Positions 1 to 6,142 are shown, counted from the stretch's first letter. The stretch: 22,440 nucleotides of DNA from Clostridiales bacterium UBA1763 (GCA_002314685.1 DCHB01000079.1:3816-26255), one strand, 5' to 3'. Numbers and translations are program-made. The notes: generated from the letters alone by a model not told the origin.

Positions 1-31
1 TTAGCCCACCCGAACAGGGTGGATTTAATTG

Positions 32-63
32 AAAAAAGCTCATCCTATCGGATGAGCTTTTTT
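32..63. terminator. Bidirectional intrinsic terminator
   Basis: A perfect 14-bp stem (32-45 with 50-63) with a TATC loop starts with six A and ends with six T, so it can act on either strand. On the minus strand it lies directly downstream of the tRNA-Leu gene; on the plus strand it would end a gene lying left of the window. A small hairpin (CCACCC/GGGTGG, 6-22) precedes it. Confidence 0.85.
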
Positions 64-64
64 C

Positions 65-152
65 TGGTGCGCGAGGCGGGACTTGAACCCGCACGCCCGG
101 AGTGAGCACTAGAACCTGAATCTAGCGAGTCTGCCAATTCCACCACTCGCGC
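65..152 (-). tRNA. tRNA-Leu (anticodon CAG)
   Basis: The minus strand gives a class II (long variable arm) tRNA. The acceptor stem GCGCGAG (152-146) pairs with CTCGCGC (75-69). The anticodon stem-loop CTAGA-TTCAGGT-TCTAG carries anticodon CAG, which reads CUG leucine codons. The T-arm contains GGTTCAAGTCC. The 3' CCA is encoded (67-65). Length and long variable arm fit leucine tRNAs. It has its own promoter upstream and the terminator at 32-63 downstream, so it looks like a single-gene transcription unit. Confidence 0.95.
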
Positions 153-169
153 AAATTGAATGCTTGATT

Positions 170-198
170 ATGATAACATCAATGCTCTGTTATGTCAA
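170..198 (-). promoter_or_regulatory. Sigma-A type promoter of tRNA-Leu
   Basis: On the minus strand TTGACA (198-193) is followed after exactly 17 bp by TATCAT (175-170), 18 bp before the mature tRNA 5' end. This is a near-consensus vegetative promoter, as expected for a stable RNA gene. Confidence 0.8.
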
Positions 199-266
199 GA
201 TTTTTCTTGTTTCGATGAATATTATTTACTTGTTTTCTATTTGTCTATTTATTTAATTAGATTTAA

Positions 267-275
267 TGGTATAAT
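267..275 (+). promoter_or_regulatory. Extended -10 promoter of the DUF975 gene
   Basis: TGGTATAAT is an extended -10 element with a consensus TATAAT, 33 bp before the start codon at 309. No convincing -35 is seen in the AT-rich stretch upstream, which is common for extended -10 promoters. Confidence 0.6.
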
Positions 276-308
276 ACTCTTGCAATTATACCTTATCGGA
301 GGTTTATT

Positions 309-1136
309 ATGGACAGAAGGCAACTGAAATCCGAGTCTAAGTCTCTTATGAGAACGGGCTCACCCCGTCCCATCTTTGTCAGCTTGATTTATATTGTTAT
401 ACTGATTATCTTCTCAATTTTATCCTATAAGCTCGTCAGTCAGCCTATAAACGAATTTTTGGATTCGCAGTTCGGCGATATTTATTCGGGCTTTTTATAC
501 GGCACTGCCGATTACAGCGATTTTGAGAAAGTTATCGACAGCTATGACCCCATGGAGTTTTTCACGGATTACATGGAGCACGCGCCGTCGGGCACTGCAA
601 GGCTGTTAAATGCCCTGCTTACCCTTCTCGGCTTTGTTATTGCCGCGGGCTTTATTATCTTCACCCTGCACACGGTTGACGGCACAGATGCTTCAATTTG
701 GAATCTGTTTGACGGCTTTGAGATGTGCTTCCGCATTATATGGCTTCGCATTGTTGAATGTATTTTCATCGCTCTGTGGGCACTGCTTCTGATCTTCCCC
801 GCATTTATCGCCGCGTACAGCTACCGCATGGCAATCTATATTTTGCTCGAAAATCCCGAAATGAGCGTTATGGACTGCATCCGCGAAAGCAAGCGTCTTA
901 TGCGCGGACACAAGGCTGAGCTATTCGTGCTCGACCTGAGCTTCATCGGCTGGTTCCTGCTCATCGGCTTTGTAACAGGCTTGGGCAACATATTCCTCCC
1001 CGAGCTGTTCACCTATGTCGGTCTCGGCAATATTGTCTATGTCTGGGTGCTTCCGTTTATGCATATCACCTTCGCTCTGTATTACAGACGACTCACCGCG
1101 CCGAAAGACCTCGGCGACTATGTACCCGAGCTGTAA
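309..1136 (+). CDS. DUF975 family integral membrane protein
   Basis: This 275-residue polytopic membrane protein resembles the DUF975 family of Firmicutes, whose function is not established. After a basic N-terminus (about 1-20) there are hydrophobic segments near residues 22-45, 98-122, 142-172, 205-228 and 235-262. The most family-like stretch is residues 165-225: an AYSYRMAIYIL segment, then DCIRESKRLMRGHK, then a hydrophobic segment with LDLSFIGWFLL. The start is supported by ATCGGAGG about 8 bases upstream. It appears monocistronic, with an extended -10 promoter before it and a terminator 10 bases after its stop. No catalytic motif is visible, so no biochemical role is proposed. Confidence 0.85.
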   Translation: MDRRQLKSESKSLMRTGSPRPIFVSLIYIVILIIFSILSYKLVSQPINEFLDSQFGDIYSGFLYGTADYSDFEKVIDSYDPMEFFTDYMEHAPSGTARLLNALLTLLGFVIAAGFIIFTLHTVDGTDASIWNLFDGFEMCFRIIWLRIVECIFIALWALLLIFPAFIAAYSYRMAIYILLENPEMSVMDCIRESKRLMRGHKAELFVLDLSFIGWFLLIGFVTGLGNIFLPELFTYVGLGNIVYVWVLPFMHITFALYYRRLTAPKDLGDYVPEL

Positions 1137-1146
1137 TAGAAAGCAG

Positions 1147-1180
1147 AAAAATCTCCGTTGCTATGCAACGGAGATTTTTT
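1147..1180 (+). terminator. Terminator after the DUF975 gene
   Basis: An A-rich lead-in, an 11-bp stem (ATCTCCGTTGC at 1151-1161 with 1165-1175), a TAT loop and a T run follow the DUF975 stop. The hairpin core is repeated base for base at 1391-1411. Confidence 0.85.
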
Positions 1181-1201
1181 GAGACTGTCAAAGAACTAAA
1201 C

Positions 1202-1275
1202 TGTCGGCAGGAAAGACCAGCAAACAGCGGGGGAGCTTGAGGGGGCAAAGGCCCGCCTCAATTTGATCGCCGACA
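1202..1275. other. Branched stem-loop domain inside the repeat
   Basis: TGTCGGC (1202-1208) pairs with GCCGACA (1269-1275), enclosing an inner hairpin. In that hairpin TTGAGG+GGGC (1237-1246) pairs with GCCC+CCTCAA (1251-1254 and 1256-1261) around an AAAG loop with one bulged G. The GC-rich arms differ from the plain terminators on either side and could fold in RNA from either strand. No known RNA family is recognised. Confidence 0.45.
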
Positions 1276-1277
1276 AC

Positions 1278-1301
1278 AAAAGCCTCGTTACCGAGGCTTT
1301 T
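1278..1301. terminator. Terminator-like hairpin
   Basis: AAAAGCCTCG (1278-1287) and CGAGGCTTTT (1292-1301) form a perfect 10-bp stem around TTAC. It continues into T residues on the plus strand and has a shorter T run on the minus strand. It would back up the terminators of the two converging units. Confidence 0.6.
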
Positions 1302-1304
1302 TCT

Positions 1305-1330
1305 AAAATGCACAGAGCTCTGTGCATTTT
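1305..1330. repeat. 26-bp perfect palindrome
   Basis: AAAATGCACAGAG (1305-1317) is followed immediately by its reverse complement (1318-1330), then two more T. As RNA it would fold with a short GAGCTC-centred loop and act as a bidirectional terminator-like hairpin. Confidence 0.7.
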
Positions 1331-1349
1331 TTGGCGGCTTTTCGGCGCA

Positions 1350-1378
1350 GTCAAAAAAGTCCCTCGGACTTTTTTGAC
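1350..1378. repeat. 13-bp stem hairpin with A/T-rich arms
   Basis: GTCAAAAAAGTCC (1350-1362) pairs perfectly with 1366-1378 around a CTC loop. The A6 and T6 runs sit inside the stem, so it is less typical of a terminator and more like a structural repeat unit. Confidence 0.6.
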
Positions 1379-1384
1379 AAGCTG

Positions 1385-1419
1385 AAAAAATCTCCGTTGC
1401 TATGCAACGGAGATTTTTT
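1385..1419 (-). terminator. Terminator of the isc operon
   Basis: Lying 10 bases past the iscU stop on the minus strand, this hairpin (stem TCTCCGTTGC/GCAACGGAGA, loop TAT) is flanked by A6 and T6 and so works in both directions. Its core is identical to that of the terminator at 1147-1180. Confidence 0.85.
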
Positions 1420-1428
1420 GTTGTCAAA

Positions 1429-1866
1429 TCAGTCTGCGCAGTGCTCGCAGTCGTGTACCTGTGCGAACTTCTCTGCGTCGTACTCGATGCCGTTCTTGTC
1501 GTAGTAATTCTTGACAGCCGCCTTAACAGCCTCCTCTGCCAGAACGGAGCAGTGAATCTTATGCGTGGGCAGACCGTCGAGTGCCTCGACAACTGCCTTG
1601 TTTGAAAGCTCAAGTGCCTCCTCAAGGGGCTTGCCCATGATAAGCTCGGTTGCCATGGAGCTTGTTGCGATTGCGCTGCCGCAGCCGAAGGTGTTGAACT
1701 TGCAGTCTGCAATTACGCCGTCCTCAACGAGAAGGTACATCTTCATAATGTCGCCGCACTTTGCGTTGCCTACCTCGCCGATACCGACGTTCTGTGCATC
1801 GTCAATCTTGCCTACATTGCGGGGATTCTGGAAATGGTCCATTACTTTATCACTATACAGTGCCAT
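1429..1866 (-). CDS. iscU: Fe-S cluster assembly scaffold IscU/NifU-like
   Basis: This cytoplasmic scaffold protein builds Fe-S clusters from sulfur delivered by the cysteine desulfurase encoded just upstream and passes them to apo-proteins. The 145 residues match the NifU N-terminal/IscU family in length. The N-terminus YSDKVMDHFQNPRNVG is characteristic. The three cluster-ligand cysteines are at C37 (NAKCGD, with the conserved Asp), C62 (FGCGSA) and C106 (HKIHCSVLA). The tail ends with an extra pair, C140 and C143 (DCEHC), typical of the clostridial/NifU-like form and absent from E. coli IscU. AGGAGG lies about 8 bases before the ATG. It is last in the iscR-iscS-iscU operon, and no IscA, HscA/B or ferredoxin gene follows. 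Confidence 0.95.
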   Translation of the reverse strand: MALYSDKVMDHFQNPRNVGKIDDAQNVGIGEVGNAKCGDIMKMYLLVEDGVIADCKFNTFGCGSAIATSSMATELIMGKPLEEALELSNKAVVEALDGLPTHKIHCSVLAEEAVKAAVKNYYDKNGIEYDAEKFAQVHDCEHCAD

Positions 1867-1905
1867 GATTTTTTCCTCCTATATTAAAACGAAATAGTTT
1901 ATTTA

Positions 1906-3093
1906 TCAGATAAGGTGCGGTCTCTTGCCGTTTTCGAGGTCTTCCCACACGGGGGAGATACTGCGCAGGTAAGAAACTACTTCGGGAACGACCTTGATTA
2001 TATGGTCAATCTCGTCCATGTTGTTGTACTCGCCGATTGAAAGTCTCAGTGAGCCGTGAGCGACCTCGTGGGGCAGACCGATGGACAGCAGAACATGGCT
2101 GGGGTCAAGTGAGCCCGAGGTGCAGGCAGAGCCTGAAGATGCGCAAACGCCCTTTGCGTCGAGCAGGAGCAGAAGGCTCTCACCCTCGATGCCCTCAAAG
2201 CACATATTGACAGTGCCGGGGACATGGTGCTCGAGTGAGCCGTTAATCTTGGAGTGAGGAATCTTGGAGAGCTCTGCAAACAGCTTGTCGCGCATTGCAA
2301 TCATCTTCTCCGCGTTGGCTTCCATATTGTCAACCGATTCCTTGAGTGCCGCCGCCATTGCAACGATACCGGGGATGTTCTCGGTGCCTGCACGCTTGCC
2401 GCGTTCCTGTGCGCCGCCCTCAATAATATTGAACAGAGGCATACCTCTCTTTGCATACAGAACGCCTACGCCCTTGGGTGCGTGGAACTTATGTCCCGAC
2501 ATGGAGAGAAGGTCGATGTTCATTTCATTGACATCAATGGGCATGTGACCTGCAACCTGAACTGCGTCGGTATGGAAGGGGATGCCCTTACTGCGGCACA
2601 GTGCGCCGATTTCCTTGACGGGCTGAACGGTGCCGATTTCGTTGTTTGCGAACATGATTGTTACAAGTGCGGTGTCCTCGCGGATTGCCGCCTCAAGCTC
2701 ATCAAGGCGAACAACGCCGTCCTCGTGGACATCAAGCAGAGTTACCTCGAAGCCCTGCTTCTCAAGTGCATTGAGGGTGTGCAGAACTGCATGGTGCTCA
2801 AACTTGGTGGAGATGAGGTGCTTCTTGCCCTTGATTGCGCCGACCTTTGCCATGGAAACGATTGCCTGATTGTCTGCCTCGGAGCCGCCTGAGGTGAAGA
2901 GAATTTCTCTGGGCTGAGCACCGATAATGTCGGCTATGGTCTTTCTTGCTTCCTCAAGTGCTTCCTTTGCATCCTGACCGAAGGAGTAAAGGCTGGAGGG
3001 GTTGCCGTAATTATTGGTGAGGTACGGCATCATTGCATCGACAGCGGCCTTGCTGACGCAAGTGGTGGCTGCATTATCTGCGTAAACGAACAT
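1906..3093 (-). CDS. iscS: Cysteine desulfurase IscS/NifS
   Basis: This PLP-dependent class V aminotransferase-fold enzyme converts L-cysteine to L-alanine and passes the persulfide sulfur to the IscU scaffold encoded downstream. The 395 residues are normal for the family. Visible motifs are the N-terminal YADNAATT, the cofactor region TSGGSEADN (68-76), NNEIGTVQP, the PLP lysine K202 in SMSGHKFHAPKG, RAGTENIPGIV, and the persulfide cysteine C324 in SSGSACTSGSLDPSHVL. The short loop around C324 without a long insertion fits the IscS/NifS group rather than SufS. The ribosome site is GAAAGGAAG, and the gap to iscU is about 40 bp. Extra thiolation roles such as tRNA are possible, but no partner genes are here. 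Confidence 0.96.
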   Translation of the reverse strand: MFVYADNAATTCVSKAAVDAMMPYLTNNYGNPSSLYSFGQDAKEALEEARKTIADIIGAQPREILFTSGGSEADNQAIVSMAKVGAIKGKKHLISTKFEHHAVLHTLNALEKQGFEVTLLDVHEDGVVRLDELEAAIREDTALVTIMFANNEIGTVQPVKEIGALCRSKGIPFHTDAVQVAGHMPIDVNEMNIDLLSMSGHKFHAPKGVGVLYAKRGMPLFNIIEGGAQERGKRAGTENIPGIVAMAAALKESVDNMEANAEKMIAMRDKLFAELSKIPHSKINGSLEHHVPGTVNMCFEGIEGESLLLLLDAKGVCASSGSACTSGSLDPSHVLLSIGLPHEVAHGSLRLSIGEYNNMDEIDHIIKVVPEVVSYLRSISPVWEDLENGKRPHLI

Positions 3094-3171
3094 ATTTATA
3101 TCTTCCTTTCATTATATCCTATTAAATTCATGGGAATTGTATCACTTTACAATATAATAGTCAATAGACAC

Positions 3172-3594
3172 TTATTGTTTTTTCCATTTATCGCCCGTGA
3201 GCAGGTCTGACAGCGATACAGTCGCAAGATATGCGTTTGTAATATCGTCAAGCTCCTTCCACATGGGCACGGTAAGGCAGGCGCCTGACTTTTCGCAGTT
3301 GATACTGCCCGCCTTGATGCAGGCAACGGGTGCGAGGTTATCCTCTATGCAATTTAATATCTCGCCTATGTTATACTCCTCGGGTGTTTTGCAGAGCTTA
3401 TAGCCGCCCTCTTTTCCGCGTGTGCTCTCGACAAGCTCCGCTTTTTTGAGGTTTCCGACTATCATTTCAAGATATTTCATTGAAAGCTCTGTTCTCTCGG
3501 AAATGGTCTTGAGCGAGATAAAGCCCTCGTCAGTATGCTGAGCAAGGTCAATCATTATCCGCAGTGCGTATCTGCCCTTGCTTGTAACATTCAT
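3172..3594 (-). CDS. iscR: Rrf2-family Fe-S regulator, IscR-like
   Basis: This 140-residue winged-helix regulator of the Rrf2 family heads the isc operon and probably senses Fe-S status. The N-terminal MNVTSKGRYALRIMIDLAQ and the helix-turn-helix region (about 28-60, ending in the wing ESTRGKEGGYKL) are standard. Three cysteines, C92, C100 and C106, occupy the place of the [2Fe-2S] ligands of IscR (C92, C98, C104 in E. coli), with one longer spacing (C-x7-C-x5-C). This supports an IscR-type sensor rather than a cluster-less relative such as CymR. ACGGAGGTGA precedes the ATG. The operator-like inverted repeat at 3609-3666 suggests autoregulation. Cluster binding is inferred. Confidence 0.88.
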   Translation of the reverse strand: MNVTSKGRYALRIMIDLAQHTDEGFISLKTISERTELSMKYLEMIVGNLKKAELVESTRGKEGGYKLCKTPEEYNIGEILNCIEDNLAPVACIKAGSINCEKSGACLTVPMWKELDDITNAYLATVSLSDLLTGDKWKKQ

Positions 3595-3608
3595 ACTGTC
3601 ACCTCCGT

Positions 3609-3666
3609 TTTAATTCCTATTTGCTTTGTATGTATTTAATATACCACGAATTTAGTAGGAATTAAA
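3609..3666 (-). promoter_or_regulatory. isc operon promoter with Rrf2 operator-like inverted half-sites
   Basis: On the minus strand TGGTATATT (3646-3638) is an extended -10 element 44 bp before iscR. It lies between two perfect 11-bp inverted arms, TTTAATTCCTA (3609-3619) and TAGGAATTAAA (3656-3666), 36 bp apart. The upstream arm covers the -35 position and the downstream arm lies just past the expected transcription start. The ATTCCTA core resembles half-sites I associate with Rrf2 regulators in Firmicutes. IscR binding is inferred from position. Confidence 0.55.
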
Positions 3667-3676
3667 GCACCTATGC

Positions 3677-3713
3677 GACAAAAGCTCTGCTTTTGCTGTG
3701 CAATTTTTGCACA
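3677..3713. repeat. Two adjacent hairpins between the isc and ABC promoters
   Basis: CAAAAGC-TCT-GCTTTTG is followed at once by CTGTGC-AATTTTT-GCACAG. Neither has a T tract, and both lie in the 212-bp divergent region upstream of both promoters. They could insulate the two divergent units or form part of a regulatory site. No more can be said. Confidence 0.45.
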
Positions 3714-3733
3714 GTGATTTCCGATACTTTCTC

Positions 3734-3776
3734 TTTACTTTAGCGTGGTAATGTGCTATCTTAATAGCGTGATAAC
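3734..3776 (+). promoter_or_regulatory. Putative promoter and direct-repeat operator of the ABC operon
   Basis: TTTACT (3734-3739) and TATCTT (3757-3762), 17 bp apart, form a plausible but weak sigma-A promoter. Two copies of TAGCGTGRTAA (3741-3751 and 3765-3775) lie 24 bp apart, one in the spacer and one at the expected start site. GCTAT/ATAGC (3755-3768) adds a small inverted repeat. This layout suggests a regulator site. Confidence 0.45.
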
Positions 3777-3806
3777 AAACTAACACATTTCACGGAGGAA
3801 GAAACA

Positions 3807-4637
3807 ATGAAAAAGATTACCGCACTGCTGCTTGCAGCTATGATGCTTTTTGCACTTTGTGCCTGCGGTCAGAACGACGATGTCGCGGCTGTCGACAAGT
3901 TCGTTATTATAAATGAAGAACTCGGCGCCGAACAGTACGGCATCGCCTTCAGAGCAGACGACCAGGAAACCTGCGATGCTATCGAGGCCGCAATTTCTCA
4001 GCTCGTTGCTGACGGCACCTATGCTGAAATCGCCGCAAAGTACGACGATATCGTTGATAACCTGATTTTCCTGCAGGATGCTCCTGAGCTTAAGGAGGTT
4101 CCCAAGTCCTCCCGCACCTTTATAATGGGCATTGACCCCGAGTATCCCCCCTTCAGCTACATGGACGACAATGGCGAGTACTCAGGCTTCGACGTTGAAA
4201 TCTGCAAGGCCGCTTGCGATCTGCTCGGCTGGGACTTCCAGGTATTCGGTGTTAACTGGGAGCAGAAGCTCGTACAGCTCGATGCAGGCGAATGTGACTG
4301 CGTATGGTCCGGTATGACCATTCTCGACAGCATGAAGGAAGCAGGCTACATCATCTCCGCACCCTACTACTACAACACTCAGGTTCTCGTAGTTAAGGAA
4401 TCCAGCGGCATCACCACCTCAGCTGACCTTGCAGGTAAGGTCGTTGCAGTTCAGCTCGGCACCTCGGGCGACGATCTGCTCTCCGAGGAAGGCGATCTTG
4501 CAGAACTGTCCGCAACCTTCAGTGAGGTTGTCACCTGCGACAGCTTCCTCAAGTGCTTCACCGAGCTCGAGGGCAACAGCGTTGACGCAGTATTCGTTGA
4601 CCTGCCCGTCGCATCAAACTACATTAACAACAAGTAA
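3807..4637 (+). CDS. Circularly permuted family-3 substrate-binding lipoprotein (ABC importer)
   Basis: This is the extracytoplasmic substrate-binding lipoprotein of an amino-acid type ABC importer. Residues 1-19 form a lipoprotein signal with lipobox LCAC, C20 being the lipidated cysteine. Residues about 30-90 (EQYGIAFRADD, then QLVADGTYAEIAAKY) match what is normally the C-terminal end of family-3 binding proteins. Residues 104-276 match the normal N-terminal and central part: GIDPEYPPFSY (108-118), GFDVEICKAACDLLGW, SGMTI, QLGTSGDDLL and VDAVFVDLPV (D265). The chain stops where the usual protein would continue into the segment now at the front. It therefore looks circularly permuted, and the ORF is intact with a good CGGAGG site. 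The usual carboxylate-binding Arg after the MTI motif is missing. Ligand unknown. Confidence 0.85.
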   Translation: MKKITALLLAAMMLFALCACGQNDDVAAVDKFVIINEELGAEQYGIAFRADDQETCDAIEAAISQLVADGTYAEIAAKYDDIVDNLIFLQDAPELKEVPKSSRTFIMGIDPEYPPFSYMDDNGEYSGFDVEICKAACDLLGWDFQVFGVNWEQKLVQLDAGECDCVWSGMTILDSMKEAGYIISAPYYYNTQVLVVKESSGITTSADLAGKVVAVQLGTSGDDLLSEEGDLAELSATFSEVVTCDSFLKCFTELEGNSVDAVFVDLPVASNYINNK

Positions 4638-4665
4638 CAAGAATACTTAGACAGACTACTCACTT

Positions 4666-4688
4666 TCCCGGGAGTGCTCCTCCCGGGA
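4666..4688 (+). promoter_or_regulatory. Intercistronic GC-rich hairpin in the ABC operon
   Basis: TCCCGGGAG (4666-4674) pairs perfectly with CTCCCGGGA (4680-4688) around TGCTC, in the 81-bp gap between binding protein and permease genes. With no T tract it is unlikely to stop transcription fully. A 3'-protecting hairpin that raises binding-protein mRNA over permease mRNA is the likely role. Confidence 0.6.
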
Positions 4689-4718
4689 TTGTGTGCGTTT
4701 TGAAACGAGGATAGGCTC

Positions 4719-5366
4719 ATGAGTTTATTGACAATGATTACGAAAATGGCTGAGGGCTTGGGCAATACCTGCGCCATTTTCTTCCTGACCTTGCTTTTCT
4801 CCCTGCCCTTGGGCATGGTTATAGCTTTTTTGAGAATGAGCAAGAGCAAGATAATTTCAAACTTCACCCGTGTTATCATAGCAATTTTGCGCGGCACCCC
4901 GCTTATGCTTCAGCTGATTGCGGTTACATACGGTCCGTATTACCTTTTCGGCATATCGATTTCGAGAAACAAGCTCATTCCCGTAGTTATTGCCTTTGCG
5001 ATTAACTACGCGGCATACTTTGCTGAGATTTACCGCAGCGGCATTGAGTCCATGCCCGTCGGTCAGTACGAGGCGGCGGAGATTTTGGGCTACTCAAAGG
5101 TGCAGACCTTCTTCCGCGTCATTCTGCCGCAGGTCGCCAAGCGCATCATGCCGAGCATTACAAATGAGGTCGTCACCCTTGTCAAGGATACCTCAATGGC
5201 ATTCACCGTCTCCTATCAGGAGATGTTCACAATCGGCAAGCAGATTGCAAACTCGCAAACGAGCTTTGTCCCCTTTGTTGTCGCAGGCGCGTTCTACTTC
5301 ATCTTTAACGCCATAGTTGACTATGTAATGGGCAAGGTCGAAAAATCCATGGACTACTACGAATAA
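4719..5366 (+). CDS. Amino-acid ABC transporter permease (HisM/GlnP family)
   Basis: This 215-residue membrane subunit of a polar amino-acid ABC importer has the usual family length. Hydrophobic segments lie near residues 15-38, 52-78, 86-105 and 180-205. The EAA loop that docks with the ATPase is present at about 115-138 (GQYEAAEILGYSKVQTFFRV, then ILPQ). LRGTPLMLQL (57-66) is the conserved family motif. It would act as a homodimer, because only one permease is encoded. A GAGG site sits 9 bases before the ATG. Its TAA stop overlaps the ribosome site of the ATPase gene. Substrate cannot be told from this protein. Confidence 0.93.
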   Translation: MSLLTMITKMAEGLGNTCAIFFLTLLFSLPLGMVIAFLRMSKSKIISNFTRVIIAILRGTPLMLQLIAVTYGPYYLFGISISRNKLIPVVIAFAINYAAYFAEIYRSGIESMPVGQYEAAEILGYSKVQTFFRVILPQVAKRIMPSITNEVVTLVKDTSMAFTVSYQEMFTIGKQIANSQTSFVPFVVAGAFYFIFNAIVDYVMGKVEKSMDYYE

Positions 5367-5380
5367 GGAGGATATTGACC

Positions 5381-6142
5381 ATGAAGGTTTTGCAGATAAA
5401 AAACATTGAAAAATCTTACGGCAGCAACAATGTCCTCAAGGATATAAGCCTCAGCGTTGATATGGGCGAGGTCGTTTCAATCATCGGTCCCTCGGGCTCG
5501 GGCAAATCCACACTTCTGCGCTGTGCTACCCTGCTCACCGAAATGGACAGCGGCGAGCTTATCTATCTCGATGAATGCGCGGTAAAGAACGACGAAAAAG
5601 GCAAGGCAGTATATGCCGACAAGGCGGAGCTTAAAAAGGTCAGAGGCATTTTCGGCCTCGTTTTCCAGAACTTTAACCTCTTCCCCCATTACTCCGTCAT
5701 GAAAAATCTCGTTGACCCGCAGATGACCGTATTAGGTCGAAGCAAGGAGGCTGCTGAGAAGAAGGCTGTTGAGCTACTCGACAAAATGGGCTTGTCCGAA
5801 AAAGCCGACTTTTACCCCTGTATGCTGTCGGGCGGTCAGCAGCAGCGAGTTGCAATCGCCCGTGCGCTCGCAATGGACCCCACGATTTTGTTCTTCGACG
5901 AGCCGACGAGTGCGCTTGACCCCGAGCTTACGGGCGAGGTCCTCAAGGTTATAAAACAGCTTGCCGAGGAAAAGATGACAATGGTTATAGTAACTCACGA
6001 AATGGCATTTGCCCGCGCTGTATCAAACCGTGTTATATTTATGGACGGCGGCGTTATTGTCGAGCAGGGTGAGCCCGAGGAAGTATTCGGCAACCCGCAG
6101 GCAGAACGCACAAAACAGTTTTTGAGGAACTATCAGTCATGA
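5381..6142 (+). CDS. Amino-acid ABC transporter ATP-binding protein (GlnQ/HisP family)
   Basis: This cytoplasmic ATPase powers the importer. From the ATG at 5381 the protein has 253 residues with Walker A GPSGSGKST (36-44), Q-loop FQNFNLFPH (95-103), signature LSGGQQQR (149-156), Walker B ILFFDEPTSALDP (169-181) and switch His206 (VTHEM). It is a full-length, intact polar-amino-acid ATPase. An in-frame TTG at 5375 is only 3 bases from AGGAGG (5366-5371), while the ATG has 9-base spacing, so the ATG is preferred. The last four bases (ATGA) overlap the start of the racemase gene, implying translational coupling. Confidence 0.95.
   Translation: MKVLQIKNIEKSYGSNNVLKDISLSVDMGEVVSIIGPSGSGKSTLLRCATLLTEMDSGELIYLDECAVKNDEKGKAVYADKAELKKVRGIFGLVFQNFNLFPHYSVMKNLVDPQMTVLGRSKEAAEKKAVELLDKMGLSEKADFYPCMLSGGQQQRVAIARALAMDPTILFFDEPTSALDPELTGEVLKVIKQLAEEKMTMVIVTHEMAFARAVSNRVIFMDGGVIVEQGEPEEVFGNPQAERTKQFLRNYQS

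Larger units (their letters stand above)
1146..1420. repeat. Hairpin-rich, MITE-like intergenic repeat
   Basis: This 275-bp stretch between convergent genes is built almost wholly from inverted repeats. Its two ends are near-identical terminator hairpins (1147-1180 and 1385-1419). The inner flanks also match in inverted orientation: rightwards from 1175 and leftwards from 1390 both read a T run and then a similar sequence with TGTCAAA, about 17 of 21 positions alike. This gives imperfect terminal inverted repeats of roughly 50 bp. Between them are the structures at 1202-1275, 1278-1301, 1305-1330 and 1350-1378. No transposase is encoded and no clear target-site duplication is seen. It may be a non-autonomous element or a terminator cluster grown by duplication. 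Confidence 0.55.

Noticed and set aside
1146..1420. CRISPR array
   Set aside because: The repeats are palindromic hairpins of different sequence, with no regular spacer pattern and no cas genes.
1188..1712. Minus-strand open frame of 174 codons overlapping the iscU end and the repeat
   Set aside because: It overlaps iscU in another frame, reads through terminators and hairpins, has low-complexity composition and no ribosome site. It is a by-product of iscU and the repeat.
2254..2892. Plus-strand open frame of 212 codons
   Set aside because: It is fully antisense to iscS, with Cys/His-rich noise and no family resemblance.
3807..4637. Frameshifted or truncated binding-protein pseudogene
   Set aside because: The frame is intact from signal peptide to stop, has a good ribosome site, and all expected segments are present in swapped order. 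The paralogue at 6956 has the same order.
5375..5380. TTG start two codons upstream for the ABC ATPase
   Set aside because: It is only 3 bases from AGGAGG, too close for initiation; the ATG at 5381 has normal spacing.
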